From Pseudomonadota bacterium (lineage in GTDB: Bacteria; Pseudomonadota; Gammaproteobacteria; Burkholderiales; Burkholderiaceae_C), in the NCBI GenBank assembly GCA_021798395.1, contig JAJZHS010000023.1, positions 1-14,812 on the forward strand: 14,812 nt of DNA, read 5' to 3'. Of the stretch, positions 1-6,200 are shown one piece after another. How positions within the stretch are numbered: position 1 is the first letter of the stretch; the number at the start of each line of letters is the position of its first letter. A program made the position numbers and the translations under genes. The notes under the pieces were generated by a model. The model was not told the DNA's origin. It searched no databases and worked only from the letters and a program-made list of their open reading frames with translations.

Positions 1-505
1 CGAACGGATTGAACAGGGTGATGAAGCTGCCCGTGTAATACGAACGCATGTCCCAATCGAAATGGAACGGCACGCCGAGGAACATGTTGCCGACGCCAGC
101 GCCGTAGACGATCATCGGCACCGCGCCGCTGACCAGCAGCGTCCAGTCCCAGACGTTGCGCCAGCGCGCCGACGGCAGCTTGCTGCGGTACTCGAAACCC
201 AGCGGCCGCACGATCATCGTCCACAGCAGCAGCAGCATGACGATGTACAGGCCCGAGAAAGCGGTCGCGTACAGCAGCGGGAAGGCGGCGAAGATCGCGC
301 CGCCGCCGAGGATGAACCAGACCTGGTTGCCGTCCCAGTGCGGCCCGACCGCGTTCAGGCAGGCGCGTCGCTCGAGGTCGCTGCGGCCGACGAAGCGCAG
401 CAGGGTGCCGACGCCCATGTCCATGCCGACCATGATCGCCAGCCCGCACAGCAGCACGCCGAGCACGAGCCACCACAGCACTTTCAGAAACAGATAGGGC
501 TCCAT
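1..505 (-). CDS. cydB: Cytochrome bd quinol oxidase subunit II (CydB), 3' part cut off by window edge
   Basis: Subunit II of the bd-type terminal oxidase, an inner-membrane complex with CydA that oxidises quinol and reduces oxygen to water. Only the first 168 residues are present; the gene runs off the left edge. They align readily, from memory, with E. coli CydB: an N-terminal WW pair (11-12), DMGVG (29-33), the signature PHWDGNQVW (55-63, with the conserved Asp58), RPLGFEYRSK near 100-110, and GVPF followed by YYTGSF near the cut end. Several hydrophobic segments fit membrane helices. Position 26 is Val where I recall Asp in E. coli; Asp29 is kept. The start at 505 is fixed by a strong Shine-Dalgarno sequence (AAGGAGG, 515-521) lying inside the last codons of cydA; the cydA stop is 4 bp upstream, so the two genes are one operon. 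Identity is very secure. Confidence 0.96.
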   Translation of the reverse strand, partial: MEPYLFLKVLWWLVLGVLLCGLAIMVGMDMGVGTLLRFVGRSDLERRACLNAVGPHWDGNQVWFILGGGAIFAAFPLLYATAFSGLYIVMLLLLWTMIVRPLGFEYRSKLPSARWRNVWDWTLLVSGAVPMIVYGAGVGNMFLGVPFHFDWDMRSYYTGSFITLFNPF

Positions 506-509
506 GTTC

Positions 510-2108
510 TCAATCCTCCTTGCGCATCATCGCGCCTGCGGTGGCGAACCCTCTGCCGTAGGCGGGGGGCGGGGTGCCGCCGGCGCCGGCGTGCGCGTCG
601 GGGCCCTTGCGGATGAACTTCACCATCAGGTACATCTCGACGGCGATGAACGTCGAGTACAGCGCCAGGAAACCGATCAGCGAGAACACCATGTAGCCGA
701 CGCTGTGCGTCGATGCGCTCATCCAGGTCGGCAGCAGGCCGAACACGGTCCATGGCTGGCGCCCGATCTCGGCCGTGACCCAGCCCATTTCGCAGGCGAT
801 CCACGGCACCGGGATCATCCACGGCGCCAGGCGCAGGAACCAGCGCTGGTGCTGCACGTCGTTGCGCACGGTGAATATCGTCGCCAGCACGAAGAACGCC
901 AGCATCAGCAGGCCGAGTCCGACCATGCTGCGGAAGGCCCAGAACTCGGTGAACACGTTCGGGATGCTGTCCCACGCGGCCTGCTGGATCTGCGCCGGAG
1001 TGGCCCGGGTCACGTCGGGCGCGTAGCGCTGCAGCAGGAAGCCGTAGCCGAGATCCTTCTGGTGGGCGTCGAACTGCGCCAGCGCCTGGGCGTTGTGCGG
1101 GTCGCTGCTGAGGACTTTCAGCGCGGTCACCGCCGGGATTCCGCTCTCGATGCGCTTGACGTTGTCGGCGACGATCTGGTCGATTCCAGGGACCGTCTGC
1201 GTCATGGTGTGGGTCAGCAGCGGCGTCAGCACGTACGGCACCCGCACCGCGAACAGGTTGCGGTGCGCGCGCTGCGACGGCCACGCGATGACGTTGAACG
1301 CCGCCGGCGCCGGCTCGGTCTGCCACATCGCTTCCATCGCCGCCAGCTTCGACGGCTGGGCGTGGGCGCCGACGAAGCCCAGCGCGTCGCCGAGGGTGAT
1401 CACCCCCGCGGTCGACAGCACGCCGAACAGCGCGGCCATGCGGAACGAGCGCCGCGCCAGATCCATGTGGCGCTTCTGGTACATGTACAGCGCGCTGACT
1501 CCGGCGACGAACACCGCCGCGGTGACGTAGCCGGCGATGCTGGTATGGACGAACTTGGCCTGCGCGTCGGGGCTGAAGATCAGGTCCGGCAGGCTGGTCA
1601 GTTCCATGCGCATGGTCACCGGGTTGAAGTGCGCGCCCTGCGGATCCTGCATGAAGCCGTTGGCAACCAGGATCCACAGCGCCGACAGGTTCGAGCCGAG
1701 CGCGACCAGGTACGTCACGAGCAGGTGCTGCACCTTGCTCAGCCGTTTCCAGCCGAACACCATCAGGCCGATGAAAGTCGACTCCATGAAGAACGCCATC
1801 AGACCCTCGATCGCCAGCGGGGCGCCGAAGATGTCGCCGACGAATCCCGAGTAGAACGACCAGTTGGTGCCGAATTCGAACTCCATCGTCAGCCCGGTGG
1901 CCACGCCGAGCGCGAAGTTGATCATGAACAGCTTGCCCCAGAACTCGACCATCTGTTTGTAGATGGCGCGCCCGGTGACGACGTAGATCGTCTCCATCGC
2001 CGCGAGCATGAAGGTCATGCCCAGGGTCAGCGGCACGAACAGGAAGTGGTACAGCGCGGTGGCAGCGAACTGCACCCGCGACAGTTCCACGACGGTACCA
2101 TCGATCAT
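510..2108 (-). CDS. cydA: Cytochrome bd quinol oxidase subunit I (CydA), long Q-loop type
   Basis: Subunit I of cytochrome bd oxidase; it carries hemes b558, b595 and d and the quinol-binding Q loop in the inner membrane. The 532 residues match E. coli CydA (522 aa) in length and motifs with an offset of two: His21 and His188 and Met395 correspond to heme ligands His19, His186 and Met393, and Glu101 to Glu99. GRQPW (449-453) is present. The loop from about residue 250 to 385 has the length of the proteobacterial long Q-loop form, including KLAAMEA (254-260) and LGYGFLL (353-359). Start at 2108 is supported by AAGGAG (2116-2121) seven bases upstream. cydB follows after 4 bp. The upstream region carries an FNR/ANR-like box, fitting induction at low oxygen. 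The C-terminal tail (about 503-532) is Gly/Ala/Pro-rich and probably not conserved. A cyanide-insensitive CioA paralogue is less likely because CioA lacks the long Q loop. Confidence 0.97.
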   Translation of the reverse strand: MIDGTVVELSRVQFAATALYHFLFVPLTLGMTFMLAAMETIYVVTGRAIYKQMVEFWGKLFMINFALGVATGLTMEFEFGTNWSFYSGFVGDIFGAPLAIEGLMAFFMESTFIGLMVFGWKRLSKVQHLLVTYLVALGSNLSALWILVANGFMQDPQGAHFNPVTMRMELTSLPDLIFSPDAQAKFVHTSIAGYVTAAVFVAGVSALYMYQKRHMDLARRSFRMAALFGVLSTAGVITLGDALGFVGAHAQPSKLAAMEAMWQTEPAPAAFNVIAWPSQRAHRNLFAVRVPYVLTPLLTHTMTQTVPGIDQIVADNVKRIESGIPAVTALKVLSSDPHNAQALAQFDAHQKDLGYGFLLQRYAPDVTRATPAQIQQAAWDSIPNVFTEFWAFRSMVGLGLLMLAFFVLATIFTVRNDVQHQRWFLRLAPWMIPVPWIACEMGWVTAEIGRQPWTVFGLLPTWMSASTHSVGYMVFSLIGFLALYSTFIAVEMYLMVKFIRKGPDAHAGAGGTPPPAYGRGFATAGAMMRKED

Positions 2109-2166
2109 CTCAGCGCTCCTTCATGGTCGGCATCGGCATGCCAGGGGGCGTACGACGCTTTGCCGT

Positions 2167-2215
2167 GGAGCCAAACATAGGCCCCGCATGATGCATTGTC
2201 GTTGACATTGCGCAA
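2167..2215 (-). promoter_or_regulatory. Putative cydA promoter with FNR/ANR-like box centred at -41.5
   Basis: At 2202-2215 the + strand reads TTGAC-ATTG-CGCAA, 7 of 10 matches to the FNR/ANR consensus TTGAT-N4-ATCAA. Reading towards cydA, a -10 candidate TATGTT lies at 2179-2174, which puts the transcription start near 2167. Counting from that base the box is centred at -41.5, the standard position for class II activation by FNR-type regulators. No good -35 is visible, as expected if the activator replaces it. The predicted leader to the cydA start is about 58 nt. The sites are seen directly; their function is inferred. Confidence 0.45.
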
Positions 2216-2219
2216 TATC

Positions 2220-2233
2220 CAGGGTTAACCCTG
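2220..2233. promoter_or_regulatory. Perfect 14-bp palindrome, candidate operator between cydA and the DUF1840 gene
   Basis: CAGGGTTAACCCTG is a perfect inverted repeat with no spacer. It lies 18 bp (centre to centre) upstream of the FNR-like box of cydA and about 113 bp upstream of the DUF1840 start. Its AT core stands out in a GC-rich region. It could bind a dimeric regulator of either gene; I do not recognise the motif. It is too short and symmetric at the centre to form a useful RNA hairpin. Confidence 0.3.
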
Positions 2234-2241
2234 AGATGCAT

Positions 2242-2259
2242 CCGGCATGCGCGTGCCGG
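2242..2259. repeat. Inverted repeat in the cydA/DUF1840 intergenic region
   Basis: CCGGCA (2242-2247) and TGCCGG (2254-2259) form a 6-bp stem around a 6-nt loop. No T-tract follows on either strand. Part of a cluster of symmetric elements in this intergenic region; role unknown, and in GC-rich DNA such stems arise by chance. Confidence 0.3.
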
Positions 2260-2278
2260 CGCCCCCTGTTCGCGCATG

Positions 2279-2296
2279 GCCGGCTGCGCAGCCGGC
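2279..2296. repeat. Perfect 18-bp palindrome just upstream of the DUF1840 promoter region
   Basis: GCCGGCTGCGCAGCCGGC is self-complementary over all 18 bases. It lies just upstream of a possible -10 (TATGCT, 2308-2313) of the DUF1840 gene, where an operator or activator site could sit. No T-tract follows, so it is not a classical terminator. Confidence 0.35.
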
Positions 2297-2307
2297 GGCG
2301 GCCACGC

Positions 2308-2313
2308 TATGCT
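2308..2313 (+). promoter_or_regulatory. Possible -10 element of the DUF1840-transporter unit
   Basis: TATGCT (4 of 6 to TATAAT) lies 33 bases before the DUF1840 start, placing a transcription start near 2320. No convincing -35 is seen at the right distance, where the 18-bp palindrome sits instead. Weak evidence. Confidence 0.25.
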
Positions 2314-2346
2314 GGGATCCCGCTGCCGTCGCAAGGAGCCAGTCGC

Positions 2347-2640
2347 ATGCTGTACAAGTTCAAGTCGAAAGCCGATTCCGATCTGTTCATGAACCAGGGC
2401 CCGGCTGAGCGCATCCTGACGATCATCGGCAAGGAGCCCGGCGCGCAGGGCATCATCGAGCCGGAGGCGATGGCCGAGGCGATCGCGCGGCTGCAGGCGG
2501 CGGTCGCCGAGGAGGACCGCTTGCACGAAGCGCAGGGCGGCGCTGCGCGCGGAGTCACCCTGCAGCAGCGGGCCTGGCCGTTCCTGCAACTGCTGCGCCG
2601 CAGCCTCGACGCCGACGAGCCGATCGTCTGGGGCGTCTGA
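2347..2640 (+). CDS. DUF1840 family protein
   Basis: A 97-residue protein whose opening (MLYKFKSKADSDLFM) and following segment (ILTIIGKEPGAQGIIEPEAM) match, from memory, the DUF1840 family (PF08895), small proteins of unknown function known mainly from Betaproteobacteria. There is no signal peptide or membrane segment, so it should be cytosolic. The middle (about 42-65) is Ala/Glu-rich and probably helical; the C-terminal part (RAWPFLQLLRRSL) looks amphipathic. Start at 2347 is supported by AAGGAG (2333-2338) eight bases upstream; an in-frame ATG at 2236 is rejected because it would read through the palindromes and lacks a ribosome site. It is followed after 24 bp by an MHS transporter gene, so the two are probably cotranscribed, but no functional link is known to me. 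Family assignment is fairly sure; function unknown. Confidence 0.85.
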   Translation: MLYKFKSKADSDLFMNQGPAERILTIIGKEPGAQGIIEPEAMAEAIARLQAAVAEEDRLHEAQGGAARGVTLQQRAWPFLQLLRRSLDADEPIVWGV

Positions 2641-2664
2641 GCCGCGGGGGCGCGCGCCTTGGCG

Positions 2665-4320
2665 ATGGACCACGCAACGGCGGCGCGCGCGGCGCTGCGG
2701 CGCGACGAACGGCGCGTCGTGTTCGCGTCGGCGCTGGGGACCACCTTCGAGTGGTACGACTTCTATCTCTACGGCGCGCTGGCCGACATCATCGGCCGGC
2801 GTTTCTTCGCCGAACTCGATCCGGGGTCGGGTTTCATTTTCGCGATGCTGGCTTTCGCCGCCGGTTTTGTCGTGCGCCCATTCGGCGCGCTGCTGTTCGG
2901 ACGCCTCGGCGACATGATCGGGCGCAAGTACACCTTCCTGGTCACCATCCTGCTGATGGGCATGTCGACGTTCGTCGTCGGCCTGCTGCCCGACTACGCG
3001 TCGATCGGCGTGGCCGCGCCGATCATCCTGATCGCGGTGCGGCTGTTGCAGGGGCTGGCGGTCGGCGGCGAGTACGGCGGTGCGGCGACCTACGTCGCCG
3101 AGCACGCGCCGCGCCATCGCCGCGGCGCCTACACCGGGTGGGTGCAGACCACCGCGACGCTGGGCCTGCTGCTGTCGCTGGCGCTGACCCTGGGCCTGCG
3201 CGAGGCGCTCGGCGCCGCGGCGTTCGAGGACTGGGGCTGGCGGCTGTGCTTCCTGGTCTCCCTGGTGCTGCTCGCCACGTCGATCTGGATCCGGCTGCGC
3301 CTTCCGGAATCGCCGGCGTTCATGCGCATCAAGCGCGAGGGGCGCATCTCGAAGGCTCCGCTGACCGAGGCCTTCGGCTACGGCGCCAATCTGCAGACCG
3401 TGCTTCTGGCGCTGTTCGGGCTGACCGCGGGGCAGGGTGTCGTGTGGTATTGCGGGCAGTTCTACGTGCTGCTGTTCCTGACCCAGACGCTGAAGATCGA
3501 CGGCGTCACCGCCGGTCTGCTGATGGGGGTCGCACTGCTGCTGACCATGCCGTGCTTCTGGCTGGCCGGCGCCCTGTCGGACCGCATCGGGCGCAAGCCG
3601 GTGATTCTCGGCGGCCTGGCGTTCGCGGTGGTGGCGTACTTCCCGGCGTTCCACGCGCTGGCCGCGGCCGGCAACCCGCAACTGGCCGCGGCCACCGCGC
3701 GCACGCCCATCGTGCTGGTCGCCGACGCGCGCGGCTGCGCGTTCCAGTTCAACCCGCTGGGAACGACGCGTTTCGACAGTTCCTGCGACATCGCGCGCCA
3801 GCTGCTTGCCGCGGCGGCGGTCGACTACGCCGAGCGCGACGGGCGCGGACTGGCGCGCATCCGGGTCGGCCGCGACGTCATCCCGGTGTTCGACGGCAAG
3901 GCGCTGCCCGATGCGGTGTACGCGTCGACGCTGCAGCAGTTGCAAGCGCGGCTGGCGCGGGCGCTGCGTGCGGCGGGCTATCCGGCGCGGGCCGATCCGG
4001 CGCGCATCGACAGGGTGCGCATCGTGCTGCTGCTGGCGCTGCTGTCCGCCGACGTCGCGCTGGTCTACGGGCCGCTGGCCGCCGCGCTGGTCGAACTGTT
4101 CCCGACGCGCATTCGCTACACCTCGCTGAGCCTGCCCTACCACATCGGCAACGGCTGGTTCGGCGGCATGCTGCCGACCATCGCCTTCGCGCTGGTCGCC
4201 GAACACGGCAACATCTACCAGGGGCTGTGGTATCCGGTCGCGGTCGCCGCGCTGAGCATCGCCGTGGCGTTGCCGTGGCTGCCGGAAACCAGCCGCCGCG
4301 ACATCTACGCCCACGATTGA
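2665..4320 (+). CDS. MHS-family MFS transporter with a ~115-residue periplasmic insert
   Basis: A major facilitator of the metabolite:H+ symporter group (relatives include KgtP, ProP and ShiA), an inner-membrane proton-coupled importer; the substrate cannot be told from sequence. Twelve helices can be traced. Hallmarks (numbered from TTG 2659): FEWYDFYLYG (30-39), GRLGDMIGRK (81-90) in loop 2-3, RLLQGLAVGGEYGGA (128-142) in helix 4, its repeat-half echo DRIGRK (308-313) in loop 8-9, and PESPAF (216-221). Unusual is an insert at about 338-452 between helices 9 and 10, a loop that faces the periplasm, with two cysteines (360 and 376) that could form a disulfide and mixed alpha/beta character; normal family members are about 430-500 residues. 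The start is uncertain: ATG 2665 (551 aa) is preferred by codon, but TTG 2659 (553 aa) sits better behind a GGGGG stretch. It follows the DUF1840 gene after 24 bp and converges on bioF. Confidence 0.88.
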   Translation: MDHATAARAALRRDERRVVFASALGTTFEWYDFYLYGALADIIGRRFFAELDPGSGFIFAMLAFAAGFVVRPFGALLFGRLGDMIGRKYTFLVTILLMGMSTFVVGLLPDYASIGVAAPIILIAVRLLQGLAVGGEYGGAATYVAEHAPRHRRGAYTGWVQTTATLGLLLSLALTLGLREALGAAAFEDWGWRLCFLVSLVLLATSIWIRLRLPESPAFMRIKREGRISKAPLTEAFGYGANLQTVLLALFGLTAGQGVVWYCGQFYVLLFLTQTLKIDGVTAGLLMGVALLLTMPCFWLAGALSDRIGRKPVILGGLAFAVVAYFPAFHALAAAGNPQLAAATARTPIVLVADARGCAFQFNPLGTTRFDSSCDIARQLLAAAAVDYAERDGRGLARIRVGRDVIPVFDGKALPDAVYASTLQQLQARLARALRAAGYPARADPARIDRVRIVLLLALLSADVALVYGPLAAALVELFPTRIRYTSLSLPYHIGNGWFGGMLPTIAFALVAEHGNIYQGLWYPVAVAALSIAVALPWLPETSRRDIYAHD

Positions 4321-4321
4321 C

Positions 4322-4341
4322 CCGGCGCGTCGCCGCGCCGG
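4322..4341. terminator. Hairpin between convergent transporter gene and bioF
   Basis: CCGGCGCG (4322-4329) and CGCGCCGG (4334-4341) form a perfect 8-bp GC stem with a 4-nt loop, right after the transporter stop and within the 36-bp gap to the bioF stop. There is no T-tract on either strand, so it may be a weak bidirectional terminator or an mRNA end-protecting hairpin. The structure is seen; the role is inferred. Confidence 0.4.
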
Positions 4342-4356
4342 CGCTGGCCCGCGGCG

Positions 4357-5532
4357 TCAGCCGGGCAGCCGCGCCAGCGCCTGCAGCAGGCGGTCGACGT
4401 CGGCGAGTTCGTGCGCCGCAGACAGGCTCAGGCGCAGGCGCGCGGTGCCGGCCGGAACGGTCGGCGGCCGGATCGCCGGCACCCAGAAGCCCTGCTCCCA
4501 CAGCGCGGCCATCGCCTCCAGCGTGGCGGCGTTGTCGCCGATCAGCAGCGGCTGGATCGGCGTGACCGAGTCGGCCAGCGTCCAGCCGGGAGGCAGCGCG
4601 CCGGCCGCCGCGCGCAGCCGCGCGACCAGCGCGCGCAGGCGGTCGCGGCGCCAGCCCTCGGCGGCGATCACGCGCAGCGCGGCGCGCAGCGTCTCGGCAA
4701 TCAGCGGCGGCGCCGCGGTGGCGAAGGTGTAGCTGCGAGCGCGCTGCAGAATGGTTTCCACCACCGTGTCGGTTCCGGCGACGAAGGCGCCCGAGACACC
4801 TGCAGCCTTGCCCAGCGTGGCCATGTAGACCAGCCGCGGGCTGCGCAGCGCGTACGCCTCGGCGCTGCCGCGGCCGCCGTCGCCGAGCACGCCGAAGCCG
4901 TGCGCGTCGTCGATCAGCAGCAGCGCGTCGTGCGCGTGCGCCAGCGCGAGCAGCTCGCGCAGCGGCGCGATGTCGCCGTCCATGCTGAACACCGCGTCGG
5001 TGACGATCAGCCGGCGGCGCGCGCTGCTGCCGGCGAGCAGCCGCTCGAGCGCGGCCACGTCGCGGTGCGGGTAGACGGCGATGTCCGCGCGCGACAGCCG
5101 CGCGCCGTCGATCAGGCAGGCGTGGTTCAACGCGTCGGAGAACACCGCGTCGCCGCGCCCGACCAGAGCCGGAACGATGCCGACGTTGGCCGGGAAGCCG
5201 GCATAGAAGTACAGCGCGCGCGGCATGTCGACGAACGCGGCCAGCTCGCGCTCGAGCTGTTCGTGCGCGGCGCTGTGGCCGCAGACCTGCGGCGACGCGG
5301 TGGCGCCGACGCCCCAGCGCGCCAGCGCCTCGCGCGCGGCGTCGACCAGCGCCGGGTGCTGCGCCAGGCCGAGGTAGTCGTTGCTGCAGAACGCCAGCAA
5401 CGCGCGTCCGTCGACGCGCAGTCGCGCACCGTCGTACGCCTGCACCACGCGGCGGCGCCGGCGCAGGTGCGCCGCGTCGAGCGCGGCCAGCTCGGCGTCG
5501 AGGTCCCAGGCCGACGCGGGCTTCAGTTCCAT
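4357..5532 (-). CDS. bioF: 8-amino-7-oxononanoate synthase (BioF)
   Basis: PLP enzyme of biotin synthesis; it condenses pimeloyl-ACP (or -CoA) with L-alanine to 8-amino-7-oxononanoate in the cytosol. The 391 residues fit the family length (E. coli 384). Visible motifs: FCSNDYLGL (48-56), the Gly/His-rich cofactor segment ending GHSAAHEQLE (85-94), NHACLIDG (136-143), TDAVFSMDGDIAPL (178-191), DDAHGFGVLG (208-217) and the PLP lysine Lys242 in LGKAAGVSGA (240-249). The segment before GHS reads SPQVC where many homologues have SRLVS; this looks like family variation. The start at 5532 lies 10 bp inside the end of bioD, with only a weak ribosome site, so translation is probably coupled. A longer in-frame reading reaching 6180 is out-of-frame bioD and is not real. 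It is the last gene of the bioA-bioD-bioF unit. Related synthases (Kbl, HemA) are unlikely given the bio neighbours. Confidence 0.95.
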   Translation of the reverse strand: MELKPASAWDLDAELAALDAAHLRRRRRVVQAYDGARLRVDGRALLAFCSNDYLGLAQHPALVDAAREALARWGVGATASPQVCGHSAAHEQLERELAAFVDMPRALYFYAGFPANVGIVPALVGRGDAVFSDALNHACLIDGARLSRADIAVYPHRDVAALERLLAGSSARRRLIVTDAVFSMDGDIAPLRELLALAHAHDALLLIDDAHGFGVLGDGGRGSAEAYALRSPRLVYMATLGKAAGVSGAFVAGTDTVVETILQRARSYTFATAAPPLIAETLRAALRVIAAEGWRRDRLRALVARLRAAAGALPPGWTLADSVTPIQPLLIGDNAATLEAMAALWEQGFWVPAIRPPTVPAGTARLRLSLSAAHELADVDRLLQALARLPG

Positions 5533-6200
5533 GGCGGCAGGCTCAGGTGGGCGGCGGCGCGCGCCGGGTCGGCGCCGGGCAGGTGCGGGATCACGCCCAG
5601 GCACGGCGCGTCCAGGCGTTCGCGCAAGGTCTCGACGTTGGCCTCGCGCAGCGCCATCGTCGGGTCGACGGCGCTGCCGATCCAGCCGGCCAGCCGCAGC
5701 CCGCGCGCGGCGATCGCCTCGGCGCTGAGCAGGGCGTGGTTCAGGCAGCCCAGGCGCAGGCCGACGACGAGCACGACCGGCAGCGCCAGGCGCTGCGCCA
5801 GGTCGCCGCCGTCGAGCGCATCGCCCAGCGGCACCAGAAAGCCGCCGACGCCTTCGACGACCACCGCGTCGGCCGCCGCGCGCAGCGCGTCGACCGCGGC
5901 GGCGATCGTCTCGAGTTCGATGCGCACGCCGTGCTCCGCCGCGGCCAGGTGCGGCGACGCCGGGCGCGGCAGCGCGTACGGGTTGTCGAGCCGTGGCGCC
6001 ACGCGCAGCGTCGACGCCGCGCGCAGCCGGCGCACGTCGTCGTTGACGCCGTCGGCGTCGAGCCCGGCGGCCACGGGCTTGGCGCCGACCACGCGCTGCG
6101 CGCGCGCGCGCAGCGCGTGCAGCAGCGCGCAGCTGGCCAGGGTCTTGCCGATTTCGGTGTCGGTGCCGGTGACGAACCACGCCGGGGTACGCGCGCTCAT
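5523..6200 (-). CDS. bioD: Dethiobiotin synthetase (BioD)
   Basis: ATP-dependent enzyme that carboxylates 7,8-diaminononanoate with CO2 and closes the ureido ring to give dethiobiotin, the third step of the late biotin pathway; cytosolic. The 225 residues match the family length. The P-loop GTDTEIGKT (12-20) is nearly identical to E. coli GTDTEVGKT, followed by GAKPVAAG (39-46), NPYALPRPASPHLAA (73-87) and VEGVGGFLVPL (115-125). Start at 6200 overlaps the bioA stop as ATGA; there is no clear Shine-Dalgarno sequence, which points to translational coupling with bioA. Its own end overlaps the bioF start by 10 bp. Nothing looks damaged. Confidence 0.95.
   Translation of the reverse strand: MSARTPAWFVTGTDTEIGKTLASCALLHALRARAQRVVGAKPVAAGLDADGVNDDVRRLRAASTLRVAPRLDNPYALPRPASPHLAAAEHGVRIELETIAAAVDALRAAADAVVVEGVGGFLVPLGDALDGGDLAQRLALPVVLVVGLRLGCLNHALLSAEAIAARGLRLAGWIGSAVDPTMALREANVETLRERLDAPCLGVIPHLPGADPARAAAHLSLPPWN

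Noticed and set aside
2110..4314. Open reading frame of 734 codons on the - strand, opposite the transporter gene
   Set aside because: Composition is extremely Arg/Gln/His-rich with no domain; it mirrors the transporter and arises from GC-rich codon bias. Only its last codons form the short cydA leader frame noted above.
4357..6180. Apparent 607-residue fusion extending bioF upstream
   Set aside because: The N-terminal 216 codons are an out-of-frame reading of bioD; BioF homology begins at the ATG at 5532.
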